Origin: an uncultured Eubacteriales bacterium
GTDB taxonomy: Bacteria; Bacillota; Clostridia; Oscillospirales; Acutalibacteraceae
Assembly: GCA_900314355.1 (NCBI GenBank)
Contig: OMUY01000048.1
Span: forward strand, 1-34,962
Length of the DNA: 34,962 nucleotides
Direction of reading: 5' to 3'
Program-made: the position numbers and the translations under genes
Notes under the pieces: generated by a model
What the model saw: only the letters and a program-made list of their open reading frames with translations
Databases searched by the model: none
What the model was told of the DNA's origin: nothing
Shown: one piece after another, positions 7,353 to 16,353 of the stretch
Layout of the letters: every line of letters starts with the position of its first letter
Position numbering within the stretch: position 1 is the stretch's first letter

Positions 7353-10154
7353 ATGGAAAATGTATTGAACGAAGAAGAAATCTCCCTTGATGAAAACCAA
7401 GACGAACTGAAAGAAAAGCTTATTTTCAAAAGAAAGAGCAAGAAAGATTTGAATCCAAAACTTAAAAGGGCTCTTCCGTATATTTTTTCCTGCCTTACCG
7501 CCTTTGTTTTCGTTCTCGTGATTTATGCGATAAACGGAATTTATCCGTTCGGAGACGGTTCCGTCGTCAACGACGATATGGTTCAGCAGACTATACCGAA
7601 CTACATATATTTCTGGGATTTTCTTCATTCGCACGGTTCCAAATCTCTGATTTTCAACTGGGAGACCGCCGCCGGAATAGAAAGCATAACAGCCGGATTT
7701 TATATCATCAAACCGTGGGATATTATTTTTACGCTCTTAGCCGGCAGAGACGGAATAGTGAACGGAATGTCGTGGTATCTCGCGGCGAGATATGCGGCGT
7801 GCGCCGTATCCGCTACGTTGTTTCTCGATTTAACATACAGAAAATTAGAGGGATACTGGAAAATTCTTCTCTCTTTTTCATATGCGTTTTCCGCCTACAG
7901 CCTTATATATTACACAAATATGGGCTGGTTGGACTGTATGATATTTTTGCCGCTCATAGCTCTGGCGTTTTTGAGAATAATGAAAAAAGGAAAATGTCTG
8001 CCTTACATTCTTCTTCTTTCATATTTCACCATGATGTCGCTTTATATGGCGATACAGCTCTGCCTTTTCCTTGTGTTCGCTTCGTTTTACTATATCTTTT
8101 TCATTCAGCCTAAAAACAAGAGAAAAACGGCTGTTCTAAGATTCGGCGTTTCGTCGGTAATCGCAATAGTTCTTTCTGGATGGATTACATTGCCTACCGT
8201 TCATTACCTTTCAAGGTCCGAAAGGTATGTGAGCAAATCATCAAGCACCATTTTCGGAACGCTTTTGAAAGCTTACGAAACAGATACGACTTATTCAAAG
8301 ATGAAGCTTACAATAATTCTTCTTCTCACGGGTATGCTTGTATCGTTTTTGATAATTCTCGCTTCAAAATTCAAAGAACACAGAAAAGCGTCGTCGTTTT
8401 TCCTCCTTTCGGTTCTGACGCTTGTTTTGCCCGTATTTTTTGAAAACATCAATCTTATATGGCATTTGGGCTCCTATGTCGGATTTCCGCTCAGATTTGC
8501 TTATATGCTGATTTTTATCAACATTGCCGCGGGCGGATATGTGCTTTCTAATTTCAATGACGTCCTTTTCAAAATAAAAGGCGTAAAAGGCATAGCTCTA
8601 ATTTTGCCGGCTCTTGCGAGTGCGGCAGGAGCTGTCTACATTCTTATAGACAAAGTCTTAATTGACACAAACTTGGTATCCGGAATAAAATATTCAAAAC
8701 TTACAAGGTCAGACTGCGAAACATGGATGTTTCTTTCATTCGCTCTTTTCCTCGCGGCATACAGCCTTGTCATGTTTATCGGCAGCAAAAAAGCCGCATG
8801 TGCTTTAATGTCGGTGTTCTTAGTGGCGGAGACGGGTCTCGTCGCGAACAAGGCTATCGGAGTAAACGCGGATAAATACAACAGATCGGAGATGTACAAT
8901 CTTTCGTTTGTTGATTATTCTGCGGCGATCGCGTCTCAGCTGGGACTTAAAAACGACAATCTGACGAGGATAAAAGACAAAGATACTATGCTCAACTCAA
9001 ATTATCCTCTTATTTTTAATTATCCGGCTATGTCGAATTTCACACACATGGCGTCATCCGACCTGACTAAAGCGATGGAAGCGCTCGGCTACAATCAGAT
9101 TTATTCGAGAGTTCTCGATACAGACGGAACTATTTTGACCGATTCTCTTCTCAATATCAAATATATTTTTTCAAATAAAGACCTTCCCGAGTCCGAATAT
9201 ACATATATAAAAGATCTCGCCGGTCTTACAAAGCTTTACAGCTGCAACTACACTCTGCCCGAAGGTCTTATCGTAAATAAGGATTTTGTCGATGAAGATC
9301 CGATAGAAAACGACGATTCTTTCGCTACTAACAACGATTACTACAAAATTCTCTCGGGCGACAGCGAAGATATTTTTGAGACCGAAAAATATACGATTGT
9401 TCCGAATGAAGATTTCTACAAAAAGATTCACGTCGACGGCACAAAAGAGGTCTACCTTGATATTGATATCCCCAATACCGCGTCCAACAGGGGAACATAT
9501 ATGATTTTGATAAACGGCGAAAAATTAGATCTCAGATATTTCAATTCGCAGTATAATTACAATTACCCCAACAACTTCTTCAATAATATGCTTGACATCG
9601 GCGAATACACCGACGAGGACATCGAGATAGGAATTTACTCGATAAAGGAAAAAAATCAGGACTACACTTTGACTGTCGGATATTTTGATTCGTCAAAGAT
9701 GCAGAATGTGGTAAACGCGAATAAAACAAATCACGCCGATTTGAAGACGGGAGCCAGAAGTCTTTCCGCCGAATGTACTAACGACTCCGATTCCGAATAT
9801 CTTTTCCTGCCTATTTATCTCGATGACGGATGGCAGTGTGAGGTAAACGGTAAAAAAGTCGAAATATCAAACGCTCTTTCAAGCTTTATGGCGATTCCGC
9901 TTGAGAAAGGCGAAAATAAAATAGAGATGAAATATGTTCCTTCAAGACTGAAAGAGGGTATAATCGTCTCAATCGCCGCGGCGTTTATTCTTGTGGTTCT
10001 TATTTTAATAAAGAGAAAAAAGAGTCTGCCCGACGACAAGAACGACGTATTTTTAAAATTGGTTCAGGCGCTTTACTTTATAGCGGTCGCATGCGCCGCC
10101 GCCGGTGTGTATGCTGTTCCGATATTTTTCGACATATTCAGTATGTTCAGGTGA
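7353..10154 (+). CDS. YfhO-family GT-C-type membrane glycosyltransferase
   Basis: This 933-residue polytopic protein has a 40-residue charged cytoplasmic start, then about a dozen membrane helices from residue 41 to about 500. A large extracytoplasmic beta-rich domain follows (about 510-885), and the protein ends with two C-terminal helices. The first outer loop carries the family-typical FGDGSVVNDDMVQQ segment (about 66-80), where GT-C enzymes place catalytic acids. Bacillus YfhO transfers a lipid-linked sugar made by the GT2 enzyme CsbB onto lipoteichoic acid. A GT2 of that type is encoded at 16354-17469 at the other end of this cluster. The start ATG is preceded by AAGGAAAA. What it glycosylates here is inference. 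Confidence 0.85.
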   Translation: MENVLNEEEISLDENQDELKEKLIFKRKSKKDLNPKLKRALPYIFSCLTAFVFVLVIYAINGIYPFGDGSVVNDDMVQQTIPNYIYFWDFLHSHGSKSLIFNWETAAGIESITAGFYIIKPWDIIFTLLAGRDGIVNGMSWYLAARYAACAVSATLFLDLTYRKLEGYWKILLSFSYAFSAYSLIYYTNMGWLDCMIFLPLIALAFLRIMKKGKCLPYILLLSYFTMMSLYMAIQLCLFLVFASFYYIFFIQPKNKRKTAVLRFGVSSVIAIVLSGWITLPTVHYLSRSERYVSKSSSTIFGTLLKAYETDTTYSKMKLTIILLLTGMLVSFLIILASKFKEHRKASSFFLLSVLTLVLPVFFENINLIWHLGSYVGFPLRFAYMLIFINIAAGGYVLSNFNDVLFKIKGVKGIALILPALASAAGAVYILIDKVLIDTNLVSGIKYSKLTRSDCETWMFLSFALFLAAYSLVMFIGSKKAACALMSVFLVAETGLVANKAIGVNADKYNRSEMYNLSFVDYSAAIASQLGLKNDNLTRIKDKDTMLNSNYPLIFNYPAMSNFTHMASSDLTKAMEALGYNQIYSRVLDTDGTILTDSLLNIKYIFSNKDLPESEYTYIKDLAGLTKLYSCNYTLPEGLIVNKDFVDEDPIENDDSFATNNDYYKILSGDSEDIFETEKYTIVPNEDFYKKIHVDGTKEVYLDIDIPNTASNRGTYMILINGEKLDLRYFNSQYNYNYPNNFFNNMLDIGEYTDEDIEIGIYSIKEKNQDYTLTVGYFDSSKMQNVVNANKTNHADLKTGARSLSAECTNDSDSEYLFLPIYLDDGWQCEVNGKKVEISNALSSFMAIPLEKGENKIEMKYVPSRLKEGIIVSIAAAFILVVLILIKRKKSLPDDKNDVFLKLVQALYFIAVACAAAGVYAVPIFFDIFSMFR

Positions 10155-10221
10155 CGGTAAATCATTTATCGATATTTAAACAAAATCCGGATAAACCCGG
10201 ATACAAATAAAATAATCTAAG

Positions 10222-10266
10222 TTTTCCGAGAAGGCTTGAGCGTAATATTTATTCCTTCGCGGAAAA
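10222..10266 (+). other. Long imperfect stem-loop in the leader of rfbF
   Basis: TTTTCCG-A-GAAGG (10222-10234) pairs with CCTTC-G-CGGAAAA (10254-10266): 12 pairs with one mismatch and a 19-nt loop. There is no T tract after it, so it is not an obvious terminator. It lies 35 bp before the rfbF start and could be a processing or stability element between yfhO and the rfb genes. A weaker 6-bp hairpin (ATCCGG/CCGGAT) precedes it. Confidence 0.4.
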
Positions 10267-10300
10267 TCTTATCTGTCGTAAAACAGAAAGGAGAATCAAT

Positions 10301-11077
10301 ATGAAAGTTGTAATTTTAGCAGGAGGTTTCGGAACGAGAATTTCCGAGGAAAGCCATCTCATACCGAAGCCGATGATCAGAATAGGCGATATGCCGATTT
10401 TGTGGCATATAATGAAAATTTATTCTCACTACGGTTATAATGATTTCATCATCTGCTGCGGATATAAGCAGTATGTCATCAAGGAATTTTTCGCAAACTA
10501 CGCTCTTCATACTTCGGATATCACCTTCAATTTCAGAGAAGGCGGAAAAATGGAGATTCACGACACTCATTCCGAGCCGTGGAAAGTCACTGTCGTTGAT
10601 ACCGGTCTCAACACGATGACCGGCGGCAGAGTAAAGAGAGTCCGCAAATACATAGGCGATGAGCCTTTTATGCTGACTTACGGCGACGGCGTTTCGGACG
10701 TCGATATAAACAAGCTTGTAAAATTTCATCAGGATCACGGAAAAATGGCGACTCTTACGGCTATTCAGCTAACTCAGAGATTCGGCGTGCTTGATATTAC
10801 TCCCGATGATGAAATCCACGAGTTCAGGGAAAAGACAAAGCAGGACGGCGGCGTTATCAACGGAGGATTTATGGTTCTTCAGCCCGAAATTTTCGATTTG
10901 ATCGAGGGCGATTCAACCGTTTTTGAAAAATTCCCGCTCGAGGAGGCCGCAAGAAGAGGTCAGCTTATGGCTTACAGACACGACGGCTTCTGGCATTGCA
11001 TGGACACGATGAGAGATAAAAATCAGCTTGAGGAAATGTGGGAAAACGGCACGGCTCCATGGAAGGTTTGGGGTTAA
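10301..11077 (+). CDS. rfbF: Glucose-1-phosphate cytidylyltransferase
   Basis: Makes CDP-glucose from glucose-1-phosphate and CTP, the entry step to CDP-3,6-dideoxyhexoses. The protein has 258 residues, the normal family length. The nucleotidyltransferase signature LAGGFGTR is at residues 6-13 and the sugar-phosphate-binding PKPM at about 23-26. A YGDGVSDVD metal-binding segment lies near 126-134, and the RHDGFWHCMDT segment typical of RfbF is near the C-terminus. The start is supported by AAAGGAG 9 nt upstream. Its stop is immediately followed by the rfbG start codon, so the two are translationally linked. Confidence 0.96.
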   Translation: MKVVILAGGFGTRISEESHLIPKPMIRIGDMPILWHIMKIYSHYGYNDFIICCGYKQYVIKEFFANYALHTSDITFNFREGGKMEIHDTHSEPWKVTVVDTGLNTMTGGRVKRVRKYIGDEPFMLTYGDGVSDVDINKLVKFHQDHGKMATLTAIQLTQRFGVLDITPDDEIHEFREKTKQDGGVINGGFMVLQPEIFDLIEGDSTVFEKFPLEEAARRGQLMAYRHDGFWHCMDTMRDKNQLEEMWENGTAPWKVWG

Positions 11078-12133
11078 ATGAACGTATTGGAAAAATTTAA
11101 AGGAAAAAAAGTACTGATAACAGGCCATACCGGATTCAAAGGCTCGTGGCTTTCCGAAATTATGCTTTTGGCCGGGGCGGACGTTACCGGTTATTCACTC
11201 GAGCCGCCTACAAACCCTTCGATGTTCGATATCATAGGGCTTGAAAAAAAGATGAACTCCATAATCGGCGACATAAGGGACTACGACAAGCTTAAAAAAG
11301 TGTTTGACGAAAATAAGCCTGAATACGTATTTCATTTAGCGGCTCAGCCTATCGTAATAACTTCTTACGAATTTCCGAGAGAAACTTATGAAACAAACGT
11401 CATGGGCACGGTAAACGTTCTCGAATGTGTGAGAAATTCTGATTTTGTAAAATCGGTTCTCAATATCACTACCGACAAAGTTTATAAGAACAACGAATGG
11501 GTATGGGGCTACAGAGAAAATGAGCCTCTTGACGGCTTTGACCCTTATTCAAATTCAAAGTCATGCTCCGAGCTTGTCACTCATTCCTATAAATCATCGT
11601 TTTTTGACAAAGCGGGAATACCGGTGTCAACGGCAAGAGCCGGAAATGTCATCGGCGGAGGAGATTTCGCCGACAACAGAATTATTCCGGACTGCGTAAG
11701 AGCCGCTGTAAACGGTGAAAAAATCAGGGTCAGAAACCCCAATTCCACAAGACCTTATCAGCATGTGTTGGAGCCTTTGAACGCCTATATGACAATAGTC
11801 GCGGGACAGGTTGAAGATAAAACCCTTCAGGGATATTACAACGTAGGGCCCGACGATTCCGACTGCCTCACCACCGGAGAGCTCGCGTCTATTTTCTGCT
11901 CATCTTGGGGAAACGGTCAGCAGTGGTACGCTCAGAGCAAGGACGGTCCTCACGAGGCGAATTTTCTCAAGCTTGACTGTTCGCTTATTAAAAATAAGTT
12001 CGGTTGGAAACATGTATGGAATGCGACCGACGCAGTCAGAAAGACGGTGGAGTGGACGAAGGTCTGGGCTGAAAAAGGCGATGCGGAAAAGGCTGCGGAC
12101 GAGCAGATAAGAGAATTTTTCTCGAAAGCTTGA
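11078..12133 (+). CDS. rfbG: CDP-glucose 4,6-dehydratase
   Basis: Converts CDP-glucose to CDP-4-keto-6-deoxyglucose with bound NAD. The protein has 351 residues and belongs to the extended SDR family. The Rossmann motif TGHTGFKGSW is near the N-terminus (about 15-24), the TTDKVY segment of RfbG-type dehydratases is around 130, and the catalytic YxxxK is in DPYSNSKS. The ATG directly abuts the rfbF stop codon, with a purine-rich GGAAGG upstream inside rfbF. It is the second step of the cluster's CDP-dideoxy sugar route. Confidence 0.96.
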   Translation: MNVLEKFKGKKVLITGHTGFKGSWLSEIMLLAGADVTGYSLEPPTNPSMFDIIGLEKKMNSIIGDIRDYDKLKKVFDENKPEYVFHLAAQPIVITSYEFPRETYETNVMGTVNVLECVRNSDFVKSVLNITTDKVYKNNEWVWGYRENEPLDGFDPYSNSKSCSELVTHSYKSSFFDKAGIPVSTARAGNVIGGGDFADNRIIPDCVRAAVNGEKIRVRNPNSTRPYQHVLEPLNAYMTIVAGQVEDKTLQGYYNVGPDDSDCLTTGELASIFCSSWGNGQQWYAQSKDGPHEANFLKLDCSLIKNKFGWKHVWNATDAVRKTVEWTKVWAEKGDAEKAADEQIREFFSKA

Positions 12134-12183
12134 TTTTCGTGTAAAATCATAATTTCGGGATTTTTTGGAGAAAGGATATTATT

Positions 12184-13515
12184 TTGACTGAACAGGAAAA
12201 AGACAAACAGAAAATACTCGACGAAGTTGCCGAATATTTCGATAAATACCTTGTAAAAAAGAAAGATTTCAAACCGGGGGACAGAATTAATTATGCGTCA
12301 AGAGTTTTTGACCATGAGGAAGGAGTAAATCTTGTTGACTCCGCACTTGAGTTCTGGCTCACGGCAGGACGATATACGGATGAGTTTGAAAAATCTCTCG
12401 CCAAATATCTCGGCGTAAGATATTGTTCCTTTGTAAACTCCGGTTCGAGCGCGAACCTGCTCGCGTTTATGACGCTCACGTCTCCGCTTTTGAAGGAAAG
12501 ACAGATAAAACCGGGCGATGAGGTAATTACGGTGGCGTGCGGATTCCCGACTACGGTCACGCCTATGATTCAGTACGGCGCTGTTCCGGTTTTTATTGAC
12601 GTCACAATTCCTCAATACAATATGGATGTGACGAAACTTGAAAGCGCCCTTTCTGATAAAACAAAAGCAGTCATGGCGGCGCACACTCTCGGCAATCCTT
12701 TCAATATCAAGACCGTCAAGGAATTTTGCGACAAACACGGCCTTTGGCTCATCGAGGATAACTGCGATGCGCTCGGCTCGACATACGAAATAAACGGAGA
12801 AAAGAGATTTACGGGGACATGGGGCGATATAGGCACGTCGTCTTTCTATCCTCCGCATCATATGACGACAGGAGAGGGCGGAGCTGTATATACGGACGAT
12901 CCTCTTCTTTTCAAAATCTCAAGATCCATAAGAGACTGGGGCAGAGACTGCCGCTGCGCTTCGGGTCAGGATAATCTGTGCGGACACAGATTTGACGGTC
13001 AATACGGTGAGCTTCCTTTCGGTTACGATCATAAATATGTCTATTCGCATTTCGGCTACAACCTCAAGGCTACGGATCTTCAGGCTGCCGTAGGATGCGC
13101 TCAAATAAAGAAATTTCCGTCATTTGTCGAGAGAAGAAAACACAATTTCGCGAGATTGAAAAATGCGTTGGAACCCGTTTCGGACAAACTTATTCTTCCC
13201 GAGCCGTGCGAAAATTCTGATCCCTCGTGGTTCGGATTCCTTATGACATGCGCCGACGGCATTGACAGAAAAAAAGTAGTAAAATACGTCGAGGACAAAG
13301 GCGTTCAGACAAGAATGCTTTTCGCCGGAAATATTATCAAGCACCCCTGCTTTGACCAGATGAGACAGTCCGGAAAAGGTTACAGAGTAGCAGGCAGTCT
13401 CGAAAATACAGACAGAATAATGAACGATACATTCTGGGTGGGAGTTTACCCCGGAATGACTGACGAAATGATAGACTATATGGCTGAAACCATTACAGAA
13501 GCCGTTAATCAATAA
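12184..13515 (+). CDS. rfbH: CDP-4-keto-6-deoxyglucose 3-dehydrase (E1, PLP and [2Fe-2S])
   Basis: Removes the 3-hydroxyl in the CDP-3,6-dideoxyhexose route. The protein has 443 residues with an aminotransferase-like fold. The PLP lysine is replaced by His225 in FYPPHHMTTGEGG, as in true E1 dehydrases. The four cluster cysteines are present at C194, C256, C258 and C266 (C-x61-C-x1-C-x7-C); the first gap is four residues longer than in Yersinia E1 because of an insert near 202-211. It starts at TTG 12184 behind GGAGAAAGG; no better start exists. The dedicated reductase partner (E3/DdhD) is not in this window, so an unlinked electron donor must serve it. It follows rfbG by 50 bp. Confidence 0.95.
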   Translation: MTEQEKDKQKILDEVAEYFDKYLVKKKDFKPGDRINYASRVFDHEEGVNLVDSALEFWLTAGRYTDEFEKSLAKYLGVRYCSFVNSGSSANLLAFMTLTSPLLKERQIKPGDEVITVACGFPTTVTPMIQYGAVPVFIDVTIPQYNMDVTKLESALSDKTKAVMAAHTLGNPFNIKTVKEFCDKHGLWLIEDNCDALGSTYEINGEKRFTGTWGDIGTSSFYPPHHMTTGEGGAVYTDDPLLFKISRSIRDWGRDCRCASGQDNLCGHRFDGQYGELPFGYDHKYVYSHFGYNLKATDLQAAVGCAQIKKFPSFVERRKHNFARLKNALEPVSDKLILPEPCENSDPSWFGFLMTCADGIDRKKVVKYVEDKGVQTRMLFAGNIIKHPCFDQMRQSGKGYRVAGSLENTDRIMNDTFWVGVYPGMTDEMIDYMAETITEAVNQ

Positions 13516-13533
13516 AAGACCGGAGGATTATTT

Positions 13534-15354
13534 ATGAAAATACAGGTCGCGAGATATATCTCCGGCTTTCTTGTCGAGCACGGAATAGATACGACGTTCA
13601 CCGTAACAGGCGGCGGCGCTATGCATTTAAATGATGCTTTCGGTCATCAAAAAGGGATGCACTGCGTATATAATCACCATGAGCAGGCGTGCGCCATAGC
13701 CGCCGAAGCGTACGCGAGAATACATAATAAACCGGCGGCGTGCGTTGTCACTACAGGCCCCGGCGGAACCAACGCGATTACCGGAGTGGTCGGCGGTTGG
13801 CTTGACTCAATACCTATGATAGTGATTTCCGGTCAGGTCAGGTACGATACGACAGCGAGATCTACAGGTCTCGGAATAAGAGCTATGGGCGATCAGGAGT
13901 TCGACATCTGCACGGCGGTATCGTCAATGACAAAATACTGCGAGATGGTAACAGATAAAAACAAGATAAGATACTGCCTTGAAAAAGCTTTCAAGCTTTC
14001 TCAGCAGGGAAGGCCGGGACCGTGTTGGCTCGATGTCCCTCTTGATATTCAGGGTTCTTACGTAGATACTGACGACCTCTGCGGGTATGACGGAGAAGGC
14101 GACGAGGCGCTTCCTCCATGCCCCGGCGACGACGTTATACTCGATATAATCGACAAAATAAAAAAGGCCGAAAGACCTGTTTTCAATGCGGGAAACGGAA
14201 TAAGAATAGCCGGAGCTTTCGACGAGTTCAGACAGGTTATAGATAAACTTAATATCCCCGTCACGACAGGCTGGGACTGCATAGACCTTGTAGAGGACGA
14301 TTATCCTCTATACGCCGGCAGACCAGGAAATATGGGTGACAGACCGGGCAATTTCGCCGTTCAAAATTCAGATCTTTTCTTCTCTGTAGGTTCCAGGCTT
14401 TCTGTCAGACAGGTGGGCTACAATTACAAATCATGGGCGAGAAAAGCCTATAAAATAGTCGTAGACGTCGATTCCGAGGAGCTTAAAAAACCTGATGTGA
14501 ACGCCGATATGCAGGTCTGGTCGGACGCAAAACCGTTTTTAAAGAGAATGAATGAGCTTCTTGGCGGCGAAAAACTGACCGGACACGAAAAATGGACAGA
14601 GTGCTGCCAAAACTGGAGAAAAAAATATCCGGTAGTTCAGGAAAAACATTTCCTCCAGAAAGAACCTTGCAATGTCTACGCGTTTATAAAAACACTTTCC
14701 GACAAGCTTCCCGAGGGCAGGATTACCGTAGTCGGCAACGGCTCCGCCTGCGTAGTAGGAAGCCACGCTTATGTAATCAAGAAAAATCAGAGGTTTATCA
14801 TAAATTCCGCTATTGCCGCGATGGGCTACGATCTGCCGGCGGCTATCGGCGTATCAGTATGTGAAAAAGGCGAGGACATTATCAACGTAACGGGCGACGG
14901 AAGTATTCAGATGAATATTCAGGAGCTTCAGACTATCGTTCAGAATAAACTGCCGATTAAAATATTTATGATAAATAACGGCGGCTATCATTCTATAAGA
15001 CAGTCTCAGTCAAACTTTTACGGCGACAGACCGCTTGTCGGCGTAGGATACGATTCGGGTGACCTTTCTTTCCCGGATATGTCAAAACTTGTGCCGGCAT
15101 ACGGAATACCTTATTTCAAATGCGATAAAAACTATGAGCTTTCCGACGTAATCGACAAGGTATTGGCTGTGGAAGGATACGCTTTCTGTGAAATAGTCGT
15201 AGACACGAAACAGAAGTTTGAACCGAAGGCCGCTTCAAAGAGACTTCCCGACGGTTCGATAGTCTCCGCGCCGCTTGAGGATTTGGCTCCGTTCCTCTCG
15301 AGAGAGGAGCTTAAAGAGAATATGTTTATTCCGCTTTTTGACGAAGAGGAATAA
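13534..15354 (+). CDS. ThDP-dependent enzyme of acetolactate-synthase fold, YerE-like
   Basis: This 606-residue protein has the three-domain acetohydroxyacid-synthase architecture. The ThDP-activating glutamate is E50 in NHHEQACA, a TTGPGGTNA segment lies near 73-81, and the cofactor motif GDGS (454-457) is followed by NN near 481. Acetolactate synthase is the default reading. However, the gene sits directly after rfbFGH (18-bp gap) and before an SDR, and there is no small subunit or ilv gene. That context matches YerE, which adds an acetyl unit from pyruvate to CDP-4-keto-3,6-dideoxyglucose on the way to yersiniose. The substrate is inferred; the fold and cofactor are seen. Confidence 0.85.
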   Translation: MKIQVARYISGFLVEHGIDTTFTVTGGGAMHLNDAFGHQKGMHCVYNHHEQACAIAAEAYARIHNKPAACVVTTGPGGTNAITGVVGGWLDSIPMIVISGQVRYDTTARSTGLGIRAMGDQEFDICTAVSSMTKYCEMVTDKNKIRYCLEKAFKLSQQGRPGPCWLDVPLDIQGSYVDTDDLCGYDGEGDEALPPCPGDDVILDIIDKIKKAERPVFNAGNGIRIAGAFDEFRQVIDKLNIPVTTGWDCIDLVEDDYPLYAGRPGNMGDRPGNFAVQNSDLFFSVGSRLSVRQVGYNYKSWARKAYKIVVDVDSEELKKPDVNADMQVWSDAKPFLKRMNELLGGEKLTGHEKWTECCQNWRKKYPVVQEKHFLQKEPCNVYAFIKTLSDKLPEGRITVVGNGSACVVGSHAYVIKKNQRFIINSAIAAMGYDLPAAIGVSVCEKGEDIINVTGDGSIQMNIQELQTIVQNKLPIKIFMINNGGYHSIRQSQSNFYGDRPLVGVGYDSGDLSFPDMSKLVPAYGIPYFKCDKNYELSDVIDKVLAVEGYAFCEIVVDTKQKFEPKAASKRLPDGSIVSAPLEDLAPFLSREELKENMFIPLFDEEE

Positions 15355-15395
15355 TAAACAGCCATCAATCTATAAAAAGAAGGAAATATTATTAT

Positions 15396-16313
15396 ATGAA
15401 AACAGCTATCGTCACCGGCGCGACAGGAATGATAGCGTCGGCGCTGATAAGAAAACTTGTAAAGGAAAAAGTTGAGGTATTTGCGTTATGCAGACCGGGA
15501 GATCCCAAGGACGATGAATTTTTCTCCTTGCCTCTCGTTCACGCGGTTGACGTGGATATAGCTGATTATGCAAATGCGGCGCCGCTTATAGAAAAAAAAT
15601 GCGACGTGATCTACCATTTCGCATGGCTCGGCACTTTCGGAAATTCGAGGGACGAAGCTTATACGCAGTCTGACAATATCAGGTATACTCTCGACGCCGT
15701 CAAACTCGGTCATGACTGCGGCTGCGAATGTTTCGTAAGCTCCGGCTCTCAGGCGGAATACGGCAGGACAGAGGAAAAACTTACCGAAAATACGCCGACA
15801 AATCCCGAGACGGGATACGGAATAGCCAAATTCGCCGCGGGCAAACTTTCAAGACTTTATGCTCACCAAAACGGCATGCGCCACTGCTGGGTCAGAATAG
15901 CTTCCGTATTCGGTCAGAAGGGCAATCCCAACTCGATAATAATGTCTTCTCTTTCCGAAATGCTGAAAGGTCATACAACACAATATACAAAGGGTGAACA
16001 GCAGTGGGATTTCCTGCACTGCGATGATGCGGCGCTCGCTTTTTATCTGATCGGCGAAAAAGGCGCAGACGGCAGAGTCTACCCTCTCGGAAGCGGTCAG
16101 ACAAGACTTCTCTCGGATTATATCAAAGCAATGAGAGACGTTGTGGATCCTAATCTTGAAATCAAACTCGGCGCGAGACCTTACAATCCCGGTCAGGTAA
16201 TGTATCTGTGCGCGGATATTTCCGCATTGACAAAAGATACCGGCTTCAAACCGGAGCTCACATTCGAGGACGGAATAAGAAGAACCGTCGAGTGGATGAA
16301 AAGCGGAAAATAA
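15396..16313 (+). CDS. NAD(P)-dependent SDR, sugar-nucleotide epimerase/reductase (possible YerF counterpart)
   Basis: This 305-residue extended SDR has the nucleotide-binding GATGMIAS motif at residues 8-15, an SGSQAEYG segment at about 116-123 and the catalytic pair Y141 and K145 in GYGIAKFAAGK. The C-terminal part is the sugar-nucleotide-binding half. In a cluster making CDP-4-keto-3,6-dideoxyglucose followed by a YerE-like enzyme, the expected last step is an NAD(P)H-dependent reduction, so this is the likely YerF- or abequose-synthase-like reductase. Family membership is clear; the reaction is inferred. AAGGAAAT lies upstream of the ATG. Confidence 0.82.
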   Translation: MKTAIVTGATGMIASALIRKLVKEKVEVFALCRPGDPKDDEFFSLPLVHAVDVDIADYANAAPLIEKKCDVIYHFAWLGTFGNSRDEAYTQSDNIRYTLDAVKLGHDCGCECFVSSGSQAEYGRTEEKLTENTPTNPETGYGIAKFAAGKLSRLYAHQNGMRHCWVRIASVFGQKGNPNSIIMSSLSEMLKGHTTQYTKGEQQWDFLHCDDAALAFYLIGEKGADGRVYPLGSGQTRLLSDYIKAMRDVVDPNLEIKLGARPYNPGQVMYLCADISALTKDTGFKPELTFEDGIRRTVEWMKSGK

Positions 16314-16353
16314 TTTTTTATAAATAAGAATATTGAATATAAGGGCGTAAATT

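Noticed and set aside
7164-7634. 156-codon minus-strand open frame overlapping the start of the YfhO gene
   Set aside because: It has Phe/Lys/Ile-rich composition and no ribosome binding site, and it lies antisense to a clear membrane protein and its leader.
12298-12861. 187-codon minus-strand open frame inside rfbH
   Set aside because: It has Arg-rich shadow composition, is fully antisense to rfbH, and has no motifs or ribosome binding site.
13534-15354. Simple annotation as acetolactate synthase large subunit (ilvB)
   Set aside because: There is no small subunit or ilv/leu genes, and the position between rfbH and an SDR favours a YerE-like role, though the fold alone cannot exclude ilvB.
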